Source of the DNA: an uncultured Magnetospirillum sp.
Lineage (GTDB): Bacteria; Pseudomonadota; Alphaproteobacteria; Rhodospirillales; Magnetospirillaceae
Direction of reading: 5' to 3'
DNA length: 39,634 bases
Assembly: GCF_903853455.1 (NCBI RefSeq)
Contig: NZ_CAINTR010000212.1
Coordinates: 1-39,634, forward strand
Within the stretch, counting starts at the first letter, position 1, and each line of letters begins with the position of its first letter. The position numbers and the translations under genes were made by a program. Under the pieces are notes generated by a model that had not been told where the DNA came from, ran no database searches, and saw nothing but the letters and a program-made list of their open reading frames with translations. Below are positions 8,164 through 16,936 of this stretch, in pieces.

Positions 8164-9363
8164 ATGGCTCTGGAAAAGAACCGTCTCAAGCTGGGCCTGG
8201 TGCCGCTGGTGGACGCGGCCCCCCTGGTGGTGGCCAAGGAGCGCGGCTTCTTCGCCGAGGTCGGCCTGGAGGTCGAGCTCAGCCGCGAGGCCTCGTGGGC
8301 TTCCATCCGCGACAAGGTGGCGGTCGGCGCCCTGGACGGCGCCCAGATGCTGGCGCCGCTGCCGCTGGCCATGACGCTTGGCTTGTCGGCCATCCGGGTG
8401 CCCATGGTGGCCGGCATGGCGCTCAATCTCGGCGGCAACACCATCACCCTGGCCAACGCCCTGTGGGAGCGCATGGACCCGGAAATCGCGCCGGCTCTCG
8501 CTCTCAAGGCGGTGATCGAGGCCGACAAGGCGGCCGGCCGCGAGCCCATGACCTTCGCCACCGTCTATCCCTTCTCGCCCCACTCCGCCGAGCTGCGGCT
8601 GTGGCTGGCCTCCGCCGGCATCGACACCGAGCGCGACATCCGGCTGGTGGTGGTGCCGCCGCCGCAGATGATCGCCTATCTCTCGGCCGGCAACATCAGC
8701 GGCTATTGCGTCGGCGAGCCTTGGGGCAGCCTGGCGGTGCGGCTGGGATTGGGTCGGGTCGCCGCCACCAGCCGCGACATCTTCGCCGGCCGGCTGGAGA
8801 AGGTGTTCGCCGTCACCCGCGACTGGGCCGACCATCATCCCGAGACCCATGTCGCCGTGCTGGAGGCCCTGATCGGCGCGGCGCGCTGGTGCGACGAGAA
8901 CCGCTGCGAGCTGGCCGAGCTGCTGGCCCAGCCCCACTACGTCAACGCTCCCGTCGACGCGCTGATGGCGCCGCTGCTGGGCGAATGCGGCCTGCCCAAG
9001 GATCTGGTGGTATTCCACCGCCATGCCGCCAACTTCCCCTGGCGCTCCCAGGCCATGTGGTACCTGGAGGAGATGAAGCGCCACGGCCTGCTGCCGGCCG
9101 AGACCGACTCGCGCGCCGCCGCCGACGCGGTCTTCCGTCCCGACCTCTACCGCATGGCGGCGGGAACCCTGGGGCTGCCGGTGCCGTTGGTGGACTACAA
9201 GACCGAGGGCACCCACGCCGAGCCCTGGACCCTGTTGCGCGCCAGCCGTCCCATCGCCATGGGTCCCGACCTGCTGCTGGGCGGCGCCGTGTTCGACCCC
9301 TTCCACCCGCCCGTCGTCGCCGACCCGTCATCCGACGCCGCCGACACAGGAGACCTGTCATGA
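8164..9363 (+). CDS. nasS: NasS-type cytoplasmic nitrate sensor
   Basis: The 399-residue product is a paralogue of NrtA: LKLGLVPLVDAAPLVVAKER, then GALDGAQMLAPLPLAM and GYCVGEPWG. It has no signal peptide; the fold begins within ten residues of the start MALEKNRLK. That is the mark of NasS, which in characterised systems binds nitrate in the cytoplasm and releases NasT. Its place inside the operon that NasT controls, and the nasT gene upstream, support this. It starts 2 bases after the nrtCD stop, and its TGA overlaps the nirB ATG. The alternative, a second transport-binding protein, is unlikely without an export signal. Confidence 0.82.
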   Translation: MALEKNRLKLGLVPLVDAAPLVVAKERGFFAEVGLEVELSREASWASIRDKVAVGALDGAQMLAPLPLAMTLGLSAIRVPMVAGMALNLGGNTITLANALWERMDPEIAPALALKAVIEADKAAGREPMTFATVYPFSPHSAELRLWLASAGIDTERDIRLVVVPPPQMIAYLSAGNISGYCVGEPWGSLAVRLGLGRVAATSRDIFAGRLEKVFAVTRDWADHHPETHVAVLEALIGAARWCDENRCELAELLAQPHYVNAPVDALMAPLLGECGLPKDLVVFHRHAANFPWRSQAMWYLEEMKRHGLLPAETDSRAAADAVFRPDLYRMAAGTLGLPVPLVDYKTEGTHAEPWTLLRASRPIAMGPDLLLGGAVFDPFHPPVVADPSSDAADTGDLS

Positions 9364-11804
9364 ACGCTGTTCCCCGCCAGAAGCTGGTCGTCGTCGGCAA
9401 CGGCATGGCCGGCATGCGCACTGTCGAGGAGCTGCTGGCCCTGGCGCCGGCGCGCTTCGAGATCACCGTGTTCGGCGCCGAGCCCCACCCCAACTACAAC
9501 CGCATCATGCTGTCCTCGGTGCTGGCGGGCGAGAAGGCGGTGGACGACATCGTCATCAACCCGCGCGCCTGGTACGCCGACAACGGCGTCACCCTGCATA
9601 CCGGCGACCCGGTACTGGCCATCGATCCGGCGGCCAAGACGGTGACCGCCGCCTCCGGTCTGGTGGTGCCCTACGACCGGTTGCTGCTGTCCACCGGCTC
9701 CAAGCTGCTGATGCCGCCGCTGCCGGGCCTCGATCTGCCGGGGGTGGTGGCGTTCCGCGACATCGCCGACGTGGAGAAGATGCTGGCGGCGGCCGAGGCC
9801 GGTCAGCGCGCCGTGGTGATCGGCGGCGGCCTGCTGGGGCTGGAGGCGGCCTGGGGCCTGCGCCGGCGCGGCATGCCGGTGGCGGTGGTCCATCTGATGC
9901 CGACCCTGATGGAGCGGCAGTTGGACGTGGAAGCCGGTCATCTGCTGCAAAAAGACCTGACCGAGCGCGGCCTGCACTTCTTCACCGGCGCCCAGTCCGA
10001 GGAGATCATGGGCAGCGACCGGGCCGAGGGGCTGAAACTGGCCGACGGCCGCGAGGTGCCGGCCGATCTGGTGGTGGTGGCCATCGGCATCCGCCCCAAT
10101 GTGGATCTGGCCAAGGCCGCCGGCCTGGAGGTCAACCGCGGCATCGTGGTCGGCGACGACATGCGCAGTTCCGACCCGTCCATCTACGGCGTCGGCGAAT
10201 GCGTCGAGCATCGCGGCCAGGTGTTCGGGCTGGTGGCGCCGTTGTGGGAACAGGCCAAGGTCTGCGCGTCCCGCCTCGCCGGCCGCGACGAGGCCCATTA
10301 CGAAACCCCGCCGCTGTCCACCCGGCTCAAGATCACCGGCATCGACGTGTTCTCCGCCGGCCAGTTGACGGCGGTGGACGAGGGCGACGAGGAGTTGGTC
10401 TACCGCGACTCCGCCCGGGGCATCTACAAGAAGCTGGTGCTGCGCGAGGACAAGGTGGTCGGCGCGGTCATGTACGGCGACGTCGCCGACGGCGCCTGGT
10501 ACTTCCAGCTGATGCGCGAGAAGGCCGACATCGCCGCCCTGCGCGACCGCATGATCTTCGGCCAGGCCTATGCCGACACCACCTGCAAGGGCAAGGGGAC
10601 GGATGTCGCCGCCATGGCCGACTCCACCCAGGTCTGCGGCTGCAACGGCGTTTCCAAGGGCGCCATCGTCGCCGCCATCAAGGCCAAGGGGTTGACCTCG
10701 CTGGAGGAGGTCAAGGCCCATACCAAGGCCGGTTCGTCCTGCGGCCAGTGCTCCTCGGTGGTCCTGGCCATCCTGTCCCATACCACCGGCGAGGTGGTGG
10801 AGGCCAAGGCCGCCGGTCTGTGCGGCTGCACCGATCTCGGCCATGACGAGGTCCGCCGCGTCATCCTCACCCAGCAGCTCAAGACCATGGACGCGGTGCG
10901 CACGGCGCTGGGCTGGCGCACCGCCGACGGCTGCGTCAAGTGCCGCCCGGCGCTGAACTACTACCTGCTCTGCGCCTGGCCGGGCGAATATGTGGATGAT
11001 GGACAGAGCCGCTTCATCAACGAGCGGGCCCACGCCAATATCCAGAAGGACGGCACCTATTCGGTGGTGCCGCGCATGTGGGGCGGCGTCACCACCGCGG
11101 CCGAGCTGCGCGCCATCGCCGACGTGGCCGACAAGTTCCAGATCCCCACCGTCAAGGTTACCGGCGGCCAGCGCATCGACCTGCTGGGGGTGCGCAAGGA
11201 CCAGCTTCCCGCCGTCTGGGCCGATCTCAACAAGGCCGGCATGGTGTCGGGGCACGCCTATGCCAAGGGGCTGCGCACGGTCAAGACCTGCGTCGGCACC
11301 GAATGGTGCCGCTTCGGCACCCAGGATTCCACCGGGCTCGGCATCAAGCTGGAAAGGCTGATGTGGGGCACCTGGACGCCGCACAAATTCAAGCTGGCGG
11401 TGTCGGGCTGTCCGCGCAACTGCGCCGAGGCCACCATCAAGGATCTGGGCGTGATCTGCGTCGAGGCCGGCTACGACATCGTGGTCGGCGGCAATGGCGG
11501 GATCGAGCTGCGCGGCACCGATCATCTGGTCCGGGTGGCCCGCGAGGAGGAGGTGCTGGAATATGCCGGCGCCTTCCTCCAGATCTACCGCGAGGAGGCC
11601 CGCTATCTCGAGCGCACCGCGCCGTGGGTCGAGCGGGTGGGCATGGATCATGTCAAACAGCGGGTGGTCGAGGACGCCGCCGGCCGTCGCGCCGCCTTCG
11701 CCCGCTTCATCCATTCCCAGACATACGTGCAGACCGATCCCTGGGCCGAACGGGTCCGGGGCATGGAAGCGCACGAGTTCAAATCCCTGGCCGAGGTGGA
11801 GTAG
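9360..11804 (+). CDS. nirB: NADH-dependent assimilatory nitrite reductase, large subunit
   Basis: This 814-residue protein reduces nitrite to ammonium with six electrons. In order it has a FAD/NAD(P)H dehydrogenase part (GNGMAG at 13-18, GGGLLG at 155-160), a BFD-type [2Fe-2S] domain (C426, C428, C461, C464), a second BFD-like segment (C488, C490, C525, C528), and the nitrite/sulfite reductase part with siroheme-[4Fe-4S] ligands C644, C650, C684 and C688. All expected ligands are present and the length is normal for NirB. Its ATG overlaps the nasS stop (ATGA), indicating coupling. The small subunit NirD follows four bases later. No siroheme synthase gene is nearby. Confidence 0.95.
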   Translation: MNAVPRQKLVVVGNGMAGMRTVEELLALAPARFEITVFGAEPHPNYNRIMLSSVLAGEKAVDDIVINPRAWYADNGVTLHTGDPVLAIDPAAKTVTAASGLVVPYDRLLLSTGSKLLMPPLPGLDLPGVVAFRDIADVEKMLAAAEAGQRAVVIGGGLLGLEAAWGLRRRGMPVAVVHLMPTLMERQLDVEAGHLLQKDLTERGLHFFTGAQSEEIMGSDRAEGLKLADGREVPADLVVVAIGIRPNVDLAKAAGLEVNRGIVVGDDMRSSDPSIYGVGECVEHRGQVFGLVAPLWEQAKVCASRLAGRDEAHYETPPLSTRLKITGIDVFSAGQLTAVDEGDEELVYRDSARGIYKKLVLREDKVVGAVMYGDVADGAWYFQLMREKADIAALRDRMIFGQAYADTTCKGKGTDVAAMADSTQVCGCNGVSKGAIVAAIKAKGLTSLEEVKAHTKAGSSCGQCSSVVLAILSHTTGEVVEAKAAGLCGCTDLGHDEVRRVILTQQLKTMDAVRTALGWRTADGCVKCRPALNYYLLCAWPGEYVDDGQSRFINERAHANIQKDGTYSVVPRMWGGVTTAAELRAIADVADKFQIPTVKVTGGQRIDLLGVRKDQLPAVWADLNKAGMVSGHAYAKGLRTVKTCVGTEWCRFGTQDSTGLGIKLERLMWGTWTPHKFKLAVSGCPRNCAEATIKDLGVICVEAGYDIVVGGNGGIELRGTDHLVRVAREEEVLEYAGAFLQIYREEARYLERTAPWVERVGMDHVKQRVVEDAAGRRAAFARFIHSQTYVQTDPWAERVRGMEAHEFKSLAEVE

Positions 11805-11808
11805 CGTC

Positions 11809-12228
11809 ATGCCGGAGTGGATCAAGGTCGGCACCCTGTCCGATATTCCCCGTCTCGGGGCTCGCACCGTGGACACCCATCAGGGTCAGGTGGCGGTGTT
11901 CCGCACCAACGAGGACGAGGTCTTCGCCCTGTTCAACAAATGCCCCCACAAAGGCGGGCCACTGTCGGAGGGCATCGTGTCGGGCAAGGTGGTGGTGTGC
12001 CCGCTGCACAACTGGACCATCGACCTGGTGAGCGGCGAGGCCACCGCCCCCGACGAGGGCTGCACCCGGCCGGTGGCGGCCAGGCTGGTGGAGGGCGAGA
12101 TCTATCTGAGCCTTCCCCCTCTCCCTGAGGGAGAGGGTCGGGGTGAGGGGGAATTGTCGGGTCATCGGAACCACCTCCCCCTCACCCGGCCTTCGGCCAC
12201 CCTCTCCCTCAAGGGAGAGGGGATCTAG
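11809..12228 (+). CDS. nirD: Nitrite reductase small subunit with repeat-derived tail
   Basis: A 139-residue Rieske-type protein partnering NirB. The iron-sulfur ligands are intact: C45 and H47 (KCPHKGG), C64 and H67 (VCPLHNW). Many NirD homologues lack them. The family-like part ends near residue 102 (EGEIYLSL). The last ~37 residues are encoded by two inverted copies of an intergenic repeat (12112-12156 and 12174-12222) and form a low-complexity Gly/Glu/Pro/Leu tail. The reading frame passes through both copies and stops at TAG 12226-12228, two bases before nasA. The start ATG is four bases after nirB, with GGAG seven bases upstream. Confidence 0.9.
   Translation: MPEWIKVGTLSDIPRLGARTVDTHQGQVAVFRTNEDEVFALFNKCPHKGGPLSEGIVSGKVVVCPLHNWTIDLVSGEATAPDEGCTRPVAARLVEGEIYLSLPPLPEGEGRGEGELSGHRNHLPLTRPSATLSLKGEGI
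12112..12156 (+). repeat. CCCTCTCCC-type palindromic repeat, copy 1
   Basis: The unit has CCCTCTCCCT and AGGGAGAGGG forming a hairpin, followed by TCGGGGTGAGGGGGAATTG. It is nearly identical to the copy at 38309-38353 and inverted relative to 12174-12222. It lies inside the nirD frame. Confidence 0.85.
12174..12222 (-). repeat. CCCTCTCCC-type palindromic repeat, copy 2 (inverted)
   Basis: This copy reads CCCCCTCACCC, a small CGGCCTTCGGCC-like hairpin, then CCCTCTCCCTCAAGGGAGAGG. It is the inverse of copy 1, separated from it by 17 bases, so the pair can fold into a long structure. Its last bases (GGGAGAGGGG) provide the purine-rich ribosome binding site for nasA at 12231. Confidence 0.85.
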
Positions 12229-12230
12229 CC

Positions 12231-14783
12231 ATGCCTGACATCATCCGCACCACCTGCCCCTATTGTGGCGTCGGCTGCGGCGTCGTCGCCCAACCGGGCG
12301 AGGATGGCTGGGTGGTGAAGGGTGATCCCGAGCATCCCGCCAATTTCGGCCGGCTGTGCGTCAAGGGTGCCGCCCTGGCCGAGACCATCGGCCTCGACGG
12401 CCGCCTGCTCCATCCCGAGATCGAGGGACGGCGGATCGGCTGGGATGCGGCGCTGGACACCGTGGCGGAGCGATTTCGCGCGACCATCGCCGAGCATGGC
12501 CCCGATGCGGTGGCGTTCTACGTTTCCGGCCAGTTGCTGACCGAGGATTATTACGTCGCCAACAAGCTGATGAAGGGCTTCATCGGCTCGGCCAACATCG
12601 ACACCAATTCGCGGCTGTGCATGTCGTCCACCGTGGCCGGCCAGGTGCGCGCCTTCGGCTCCGACACCGTGCCCGGCTGCTATGAGGACATCGAACTGGC
12701 CGATCTGGTGGTGCTGGTCGGCTCCAACGCCGCGTGGTGTCATCCGGTGGTGTTCCAGCGGCTACTGGCGGAAAAGACGCGTCGCCCTGAATTGCGCATC
12801 GTGGTGATCGATCCCCGCCGCACCGCCACCGCCGAATGCGCCGACCTGCATCTGGCCATCCGTCCCGGCGCCGACGCGGTGCTGTTCAACGGCCTGCTCA
12901 CATACCTGACCGGTCAGTCAGGATTGGATATGGAGTGCGGCGTGCCGTCCTCCCAGGTGGAAACCTTCTTCTCCTGGTTCGCCGCCACCGAGAAGGTGGT
13001 CACCCTGTGGTCGCAGGGAATCAACCAGTCCTCGTCGGGCACCGACAAGGTCGATGCCATCATCAACTGCCATCTGGCCATCGGGCGCATCGGGCGGCCG
13101 GGCATGGGGCCGTTCTCCTTGACCGGTCAGCCTAACGCCATGGGCGGGCGCGAGGTGGGGGGGCTGGCCAATATGCTGGCCGCCCATATGGGCTTCGACG
13201 AAGCCGCCATCGACCGGGTCGGCCGGTTCTGGGCCGCGCCGCGCATGGCGACCAAGCCGGGCCTGAAGGCGGTGGACCTGTTCAACGCCGTCGCCGACGG
13301 CCGCATCAAGGCGCTGTGGGTGATGGCGACCAATCCGGCGGTCAGCCTGCCCGAGGCCGATCTGGTGAGAACCGCCATGGCGGCCTGCCCCTTCGTGGTG
13401 GTGTCCGATTGCGAGGCCGACACCGACACCACAAGGCTGGCGCATGTGCGGCTGCCGGCCCTGGCCTGGGGCGAGAAGGACGGTACCGTCACCAATTCCG
13501 AACGCCGCATCTCGCGCCAGCGGGCGTTCCTGCCGCCCCCCGGCGAGGCCAAGCCCGATTGGTGGATCGTCGCCCAGGTGGCGGCGCGACTGGGCTTCGC
13601 CGAGGCTTTCGCCTATGGCGGGCCGGGGGAGATCTTCGCCGAGCATTGCCGCCTGACCGCCTTCGAGAACTTTGGATCCCGCGACCTGGACCTGGGCGGG
13701 CTGGCCGGGATCGATTACGACCACCTGGAGCCGGTGCAGTGGCCGGTGGGACCGGACGGAACCGGCACGGCGCGGCTGTTCGGCGACGGCCGTTTCTTCC
13801 ATCCCGACGGCAAGGCCCGGATGATCCCGGTCACGCCACGCCCGCCCGCGTCGCTGGCCGACGAGGCGTTCCCGCTGATCCTCAACACCGGCCGCATGCG
13901 CGACCAGTGGCACACCATGACCCGCACCGGCCGTTCGCCCGTGCTGGCGGCCCATGCCCCCGAGCCGGCCCTGTCGATCCATCCCGACGACGCCGCCCGC
14001 TTCGGCCTGAGCGAGAACGGTCTGGCGCGGATCACGGCCAAGCGCGCCTCGGTGGTGCTGCGGGTGGCGGTCAGCACCGGCCAGCGTCCCGGCGAGGTGT
14101 TCGCACCCATCCACTGGACTGACCGGGCCGCCTCGGCGGCGGTGGTCGGCAGCCTGATCGACGCCGCCGTCGATCCGTTTTCCGGCCAGCCCGAACTCAA
14201 ACACGCGCCAGTGCGGGTGGAGCCCTTCGTCGCCGGCTGGCACGGCGTCCTGCTCAGCCGCGCCCCGGTGGATCTGCCGCGCGATATCTACTGGTCGCGG
14301 GCGGCCGGCACGTCCCATTCGGTGTGGCGGCTGGCCGGCGAGAGCGGCCAGGATTGGCCGGTGACGGCGCGGGATTGGTTGGGGCGGTCGGGCGAATGGA
14401 TCGAGTTCCTCGACCCCAGCCGGGGCCACTACCGCGCCGCCCGGCTGGTGGAGGGACGGCTGGAGGGGGTGCTGTTCATCTTCCGCTGGGCCACCGATTT
14501 CTCGCCCGACTGGGTGGCGGCCGCCTTCGGCCGCGCCGCCATCACCGGCGAGGAGCGCGGAACCCTGCTGGCGGGAGCGCCGCCCGGCGGCGACCGTGGC
14601 GGCGACAAGACGGTTTGCGCTTGTTTCGGGGTCGGTCTGGCCACCATCCGCGCCGCCATCCGCGACCACCGGCTGGCCAGTGTCGGCGAAATCGGCGCCC
14701 TGCTGAAAGCCGGCACCAATTGCGGGTCCTGCGTGCCGGAGCTCCGCGTCATCCTGGCCGAGACGGCGGACCGGGTGGCGTAG
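12231..14783 (+). CDS. nasA: Assimilatory nitrate reductase catalytic subunit
   Basis: An 850-residue molybdenum bis-MGD enzyme that reduces nitrate to nitrite. The N-terminal [4Fe-4S] ligands are C9, C12, C16 and C43, and the likely Mo ligand is C130 in SRLCMSS. The long molybdopterin-binding region follows, and the chain ends in a BFD-like [2Fe-2S] domain (C796, C798, C831, C834). No signal peptide is present, so the enzyme is cytoplasmic. No separate NADH-linked electron-transfer subunit is encoded here; the BFD domain probably accepts electrons from a ferredoxin or flavoprotein elsewhere. It is the last gene of the operon, with nirD 2 bases upstream and a convergent gene 10 bases downstream. 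Confidence 0.93.
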   Translation: MPDIIRTTCPYCGVGCGVVAQPGEDGWVVKGDPEHPANFGRLCVKGAALAETIGLDGRLLHPEIEGRRIGWDAALDTVAERFRATIAEHGPDAVAFYVSGQLLTEDYYVANKLMKGFIGSANIDTNSRLCMSSTVAGQVRAFGSDTVPGCYEDIELADLVVLVGSNAAWCHPVVFQRLLAEKTRRPELRIVVIDPRRTATAECADLHLAIRPGADAVLFNGLLTYLTGQSGLDMECGVPSSQVETFFSWFAATEKVVTLWSQGINQSSSGTDKVDAIINCHLAIGRIGRPGMGPFSLTGQPNAMGGREVGGLANMLAAHMGFDEAAIDRVGRFWAAPRMATKPGLKAVDLFNAVADGRIKALWVMATNPAVSLPEADLVRTAMAACPFVVVSDCEADTDTTRLAHVRLPALAWGEKDGTVTNSERRISRQRAFLPPPGEAKPDWWIVAQVAARLGFAEAFAYGGPGEIFAEHCRLTAFENFGSRDLDLGGLAGIDYDHLEPVQWPVGPDGTGTARLFGDGRFFHPDGKARMIPVTPRPPASLADEAFPLILNTGRMRDQWHTMTRTGRSPVLAAHAPEPALSIHPDDAARFGLSENGLARITAKRASVVLRVAVSTGQRPGEVFAPIHWTDRAASAAVVGSLIDAAVDPFSGQPELKHAPVRVEPFVAGWHGVLLSRAPVDLPRDIYWSRAAGTSHSVWRLAGESGQDWPVTARDWLGRSGEWIEFLDPSRGHYRAARLVEGRLEGVLFIFRWATDFSPDWVAAAFGRAAITGEERGTLLAGAPPGGDRGGDKTVCACFGVGLATIRAAIRDHRLASVGEIGALLKAGTNCGSCVPELRVILAETADRVA

Positions 14784-14793
14784 TAGGCCTTGC

Positions 14794-15138
14794 CTACTTC
14801 TCCATCACCGTCCAGCCGGCGTCGCCCTTGACGAAGCGGCCGGAGCCCTTCTGGGTGCTGGCGCCCAGGGGGCCGTCCACCGTCATCTCGAAGTCGCAGG
14901 CATAGCCCGGCTTGCCCTCGACCTTGGCGCAGGCCAGCTTCTTGAACGCCGTGACCTTGGTGCTGAGGTCCTTGCCGATCGTTTTGCCGACGCCGGCCAG
15001 CTCCTTGTTGACGGTGCCGTAGGTCTGCTCGACCGCCGCCTTCAGGTCGGTCTCGGACGGTTCGCCGCCGCAGGCGGTCAGCAGGGCGCAGGCGGCAAAG
15101 GCGACGGACAGCGTGGCGAAGCGGCGAAACCCGGTCAT
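14794..15138 (-). CDS. Small lipoprotein, function unknown
   Basis: The 114-residue product begins MTGFRRFATLSVAF and has lipobox LLTAC at the cleavage point (Cys about residue 23), so it should be lipid-anchored. The mature part has two further Cys (KKLACAKV and GYACDFE) that may form a disulfide, and an FVKGDAGWTVMEK end like small lipoproteins of the DUF-type cystatin-like folds. No partner gene is evident. GGAGAGAG-like purines precede the ATG at 15138. It is convergent with nasA and preceded on its own strand by structured element copy B. Confidence 0.7.
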   Translation of the reverse strand: MTGFRRFATLSVAFAACALLTACGGEPSETDLKAAVEQTYGTVNKELAGVGKTIGKDLSTKVTAFKKLACAKVEGKPGYACDFEMTVDGPLGASTQKGSGRFVKGDAGWTVMEK

Positions 15139-15191
15139 GATGCACTCTCTCCAAATTTATATCGGCGAGCCACTGACGTGGCGCGCCTTTG

Positions 15192-15287
15192 CCCTCAAGC
15201 GCCGGGCGCCGCCCTCCGGCGGCTTGGCTTTCGCGCCACGCGGCGCGGCGGCCTTTGGCCTTGCCTCCGAGCGCATCCGCTCGTCGG
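15192..15287 (-). repeat. Structured intergenic element, copy B
   Basis: Read on the minus strand it has the conserved order: CCGACGAGC...GCTCGG hairpin, GGCAAGGCC, hairpin CGCGCC-GCGT-GGCGCG, linker GAAAGCCAAG, hairpin CCGCC-GGAG-GGCGG, then CGCCCGGCGCTTGAGGG. It lies between the divergent lipoprotein (14794-15138) and GT39 (15392) genes and faces the lipoprotein start, about 54 bases away. Confidence 0.8.
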
Positions 15288-15391
15288 AATTCAGTCTCGA
15301 GGTATAGCGGGATGGCGGATCATCGACAACCGAGTCGTCTTCATGCTAAAGGCGGCGGCGCCCGCTCGTCGCGTATCCCCGGAGGCATGTA

Positions 15392-16936
15392 TTGGCTCTC
15401 GCGTCCAACCCGGCGCCCAGGTCCCGGTTCAAGACCCCCGATCCCATCGTCGCCCTGGCGGCGGTGATCGTGGGTTTCGCCGTGCTGCGCGCCGTGGTCG
15501 CCGGCCATAGCCTGTTGTCGGGGGACGAGGCCTATTACTGGCTGTGGTCGCGTCGGCTGCAATTGTCCTATTTCGACCATCCCGGCATGCTGGCCTGGGG
15601 GATCGCCGCCGCGACGCGGCTGTTCGGAGCCTCCGAGTTGGCCATCCGCCTGCCGTCGATCCTGGCGGCGGCGGTGGTTACCGGGCTGGTCTACGACACC
15701 GTCCGGTTGGCCTTCGAGGATGCCTGGGCCGGGCTGTGGGCCGCGCTGTGGCTCAACGTCACCATCCTGTTCGGCGCCTCGGCGGTGACGGCGACCCCGG
15801 ACGCCCCCCTGCTGGTGTTCTGGTCCGCCGCCCTGTGGGCCCTGACCCGCCTGATCAAGGACGGGCGGCCGATCTGGGTCTACGCCCTCGGCGCCGCCCT
15901 GGGGCTGGGCTTCGACAGCAAATACACCATGGTCCTGGTGGCGCCCGGCGTGCTGGCGGTGTTCCTGCTGTTCCCTCAGGGGCGGGTTTGGTTGGGCCGC
16001 CGGCATTTCTACCTCGCCATCGGGCTGGCGGTGGTGTGTACCGCTCCGGTGCTGGCGTGGAATCTTCTCAACGACTGGATGTCGTTCCGCAAGCAGATGG
16101 CCCACTCCTTCGACACCCCGGTGACCGATCCGATCCGCAGCATGGTCACCTTCCTCACCACCCAGCTGGGGGTGGTGACGCCGCTGATCCTGGGCTTTTC
16201 CCTGTGGGGCATGGGCTGGTCGCTGTGGGCCGGCTGGCGCCGCCAGCGGCCGGAATGGTTCCTGCTGGGAGCCGCCTCGGCGCCGGTGCTGGTCTTCTTC
16301 GTCCATCACAGCCTGGGCGGGCTGGTGCAGCCCCACTGGGCCGGACCGGCCTATCTCGGCGGCGTCATGGCGGCGGTGGGCGGCTGGCGGATGATCCCGC
16401 GCCGGCCCTGGCTTGATGTGCTGTTCCGGGTCGCGCCGGCCCTGGCGGGGGGAATGCTGGCGCTGGCCTATCTCCAGATGACCACCGCCCTGCTGCCGCT
16501 GCCGGTGCGGGTCGACACCTTCAGCCGCCTGGGCGGCTGGGACGGCCTGGCGGCGGCGGTGGAGGACGAGCTGCGGTCGCGTCCCGGCGCCTTCGTCTTC
16601 GTCCAGAAGCACGAGGTCAGCGGGCTGATGACCTATTACCTTCCGGGCCATCCCAAGGCCTTCCTTGCCGGATCGGCTGGCGTTCCGCGAATTCCCTCGT
16701 ATGATGCCGCTGACGTCGCCGGGCTGGTCGGCCGGGACGGCCTGTTCGTGACCCGCGCCAACCCCCACGCCGTCGAGGACGAGGCGCGCTATTTCGACAA
16801 GATGACGCTGGTGCGGCGGGTTGACCGGTCGTGGGGCGGACGGGTGATCGACCACTACGAGATCTGGTTGGGCGAGGTCTATCGGCCAGGGGGCTTCGAG
16901 GACCAGGACAACCGCAAGGAACGGGGGCCGAATTGA
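15392..16936 (+). CDS. GT39-family membrane glycosyltransferase (ArnT/PMT-like)
   Basis: A 514-residue protein with about ten hydrophobic segments. The first periplasmic loop carries the family's acidic motif as LLSGDEAYYWLWSRRLQLSY, followed by DHPGMLAW, typical of dolichol/undecaprenyl-phosphate-mannose or aminoarabinose transferases of glycosyltransferase family 39. It should transfer a lipid-linked sugar to an envelope acceptor on the periplasmic side; donor and acceptor cannot be told. The start is TTG at 15392, with GGAGG six bases upstream; the ATG at 15387 is out of frame. Its stop overlaps the next glycosyltransferase start, suggesting one envelope operon. Confidence 0.82.
   Translation: MALASNPAPRSRFKTPDPIVALAAVIVGFAVLRAVVAGHSLLSGDEAYYWLWSRRLQLSYFDHPGMLAWGIAAATRLFGASELAIRLPSILAAAVVTGLVYDTVRLAFEDAWAGLWAALWLNVTILFGASAVTATPDAPLLVFWSAALWALTRLIKDGRPIWVYALGAALGLGFDSKYTMVLVAPGVLAVFLLFPQGRVWLGRRHFYLAIGLAVVCTAPVLAWNLLNDWMSFRKQMAHSFDTPVTDPIRSMVTFLTTQLGVVTPLILGFSLWGMGWSLWAGWRRQRPEWFLLGAASAPVLVFFVHHSLGGLVQPHWAGPAYLGGVMAAVGGWRMIPRRPWLDVLFRVAPALAGGMLALAYLQMTTALLPLPVRVDTFSRLGGWDGLAAAVEDELRSRPGAFVFVQKHEVSGLMTYYLPGHPKAFLAGSAGVPRIPSYDAADVAGLVGRDGLFVTRANPHAVEDEARYFDKMTLVRRVDRSWGGRVIDHYEIWLGEVYRPGGFEDQDNRKERGPN

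Noticed and set aside
8164-9363. Second nitrate-binding transport protein
   Set aside because: There is no signal peptide or lipobox, and nasT plus an ANTAR leader are present, so the cytoplasmic sensor NasS explains it better.
9195-11876. Long minus-strand frame opposite nirB (893 codons)
   Set aside because: This is a typical GC-rich shadow of nirB, rich in His, Gln, Gly and Ala with no domain; the plus strand has all NirB ligands.
12112-12222. CRISPR-like array in the nirD-nasA region
   Set aside because: There are only two inverted copies with no regular spacers; the unit recurs singly at 38309 as a dispersed palindrome. No CRISPR array or cas gene was seen anywhere in the window.
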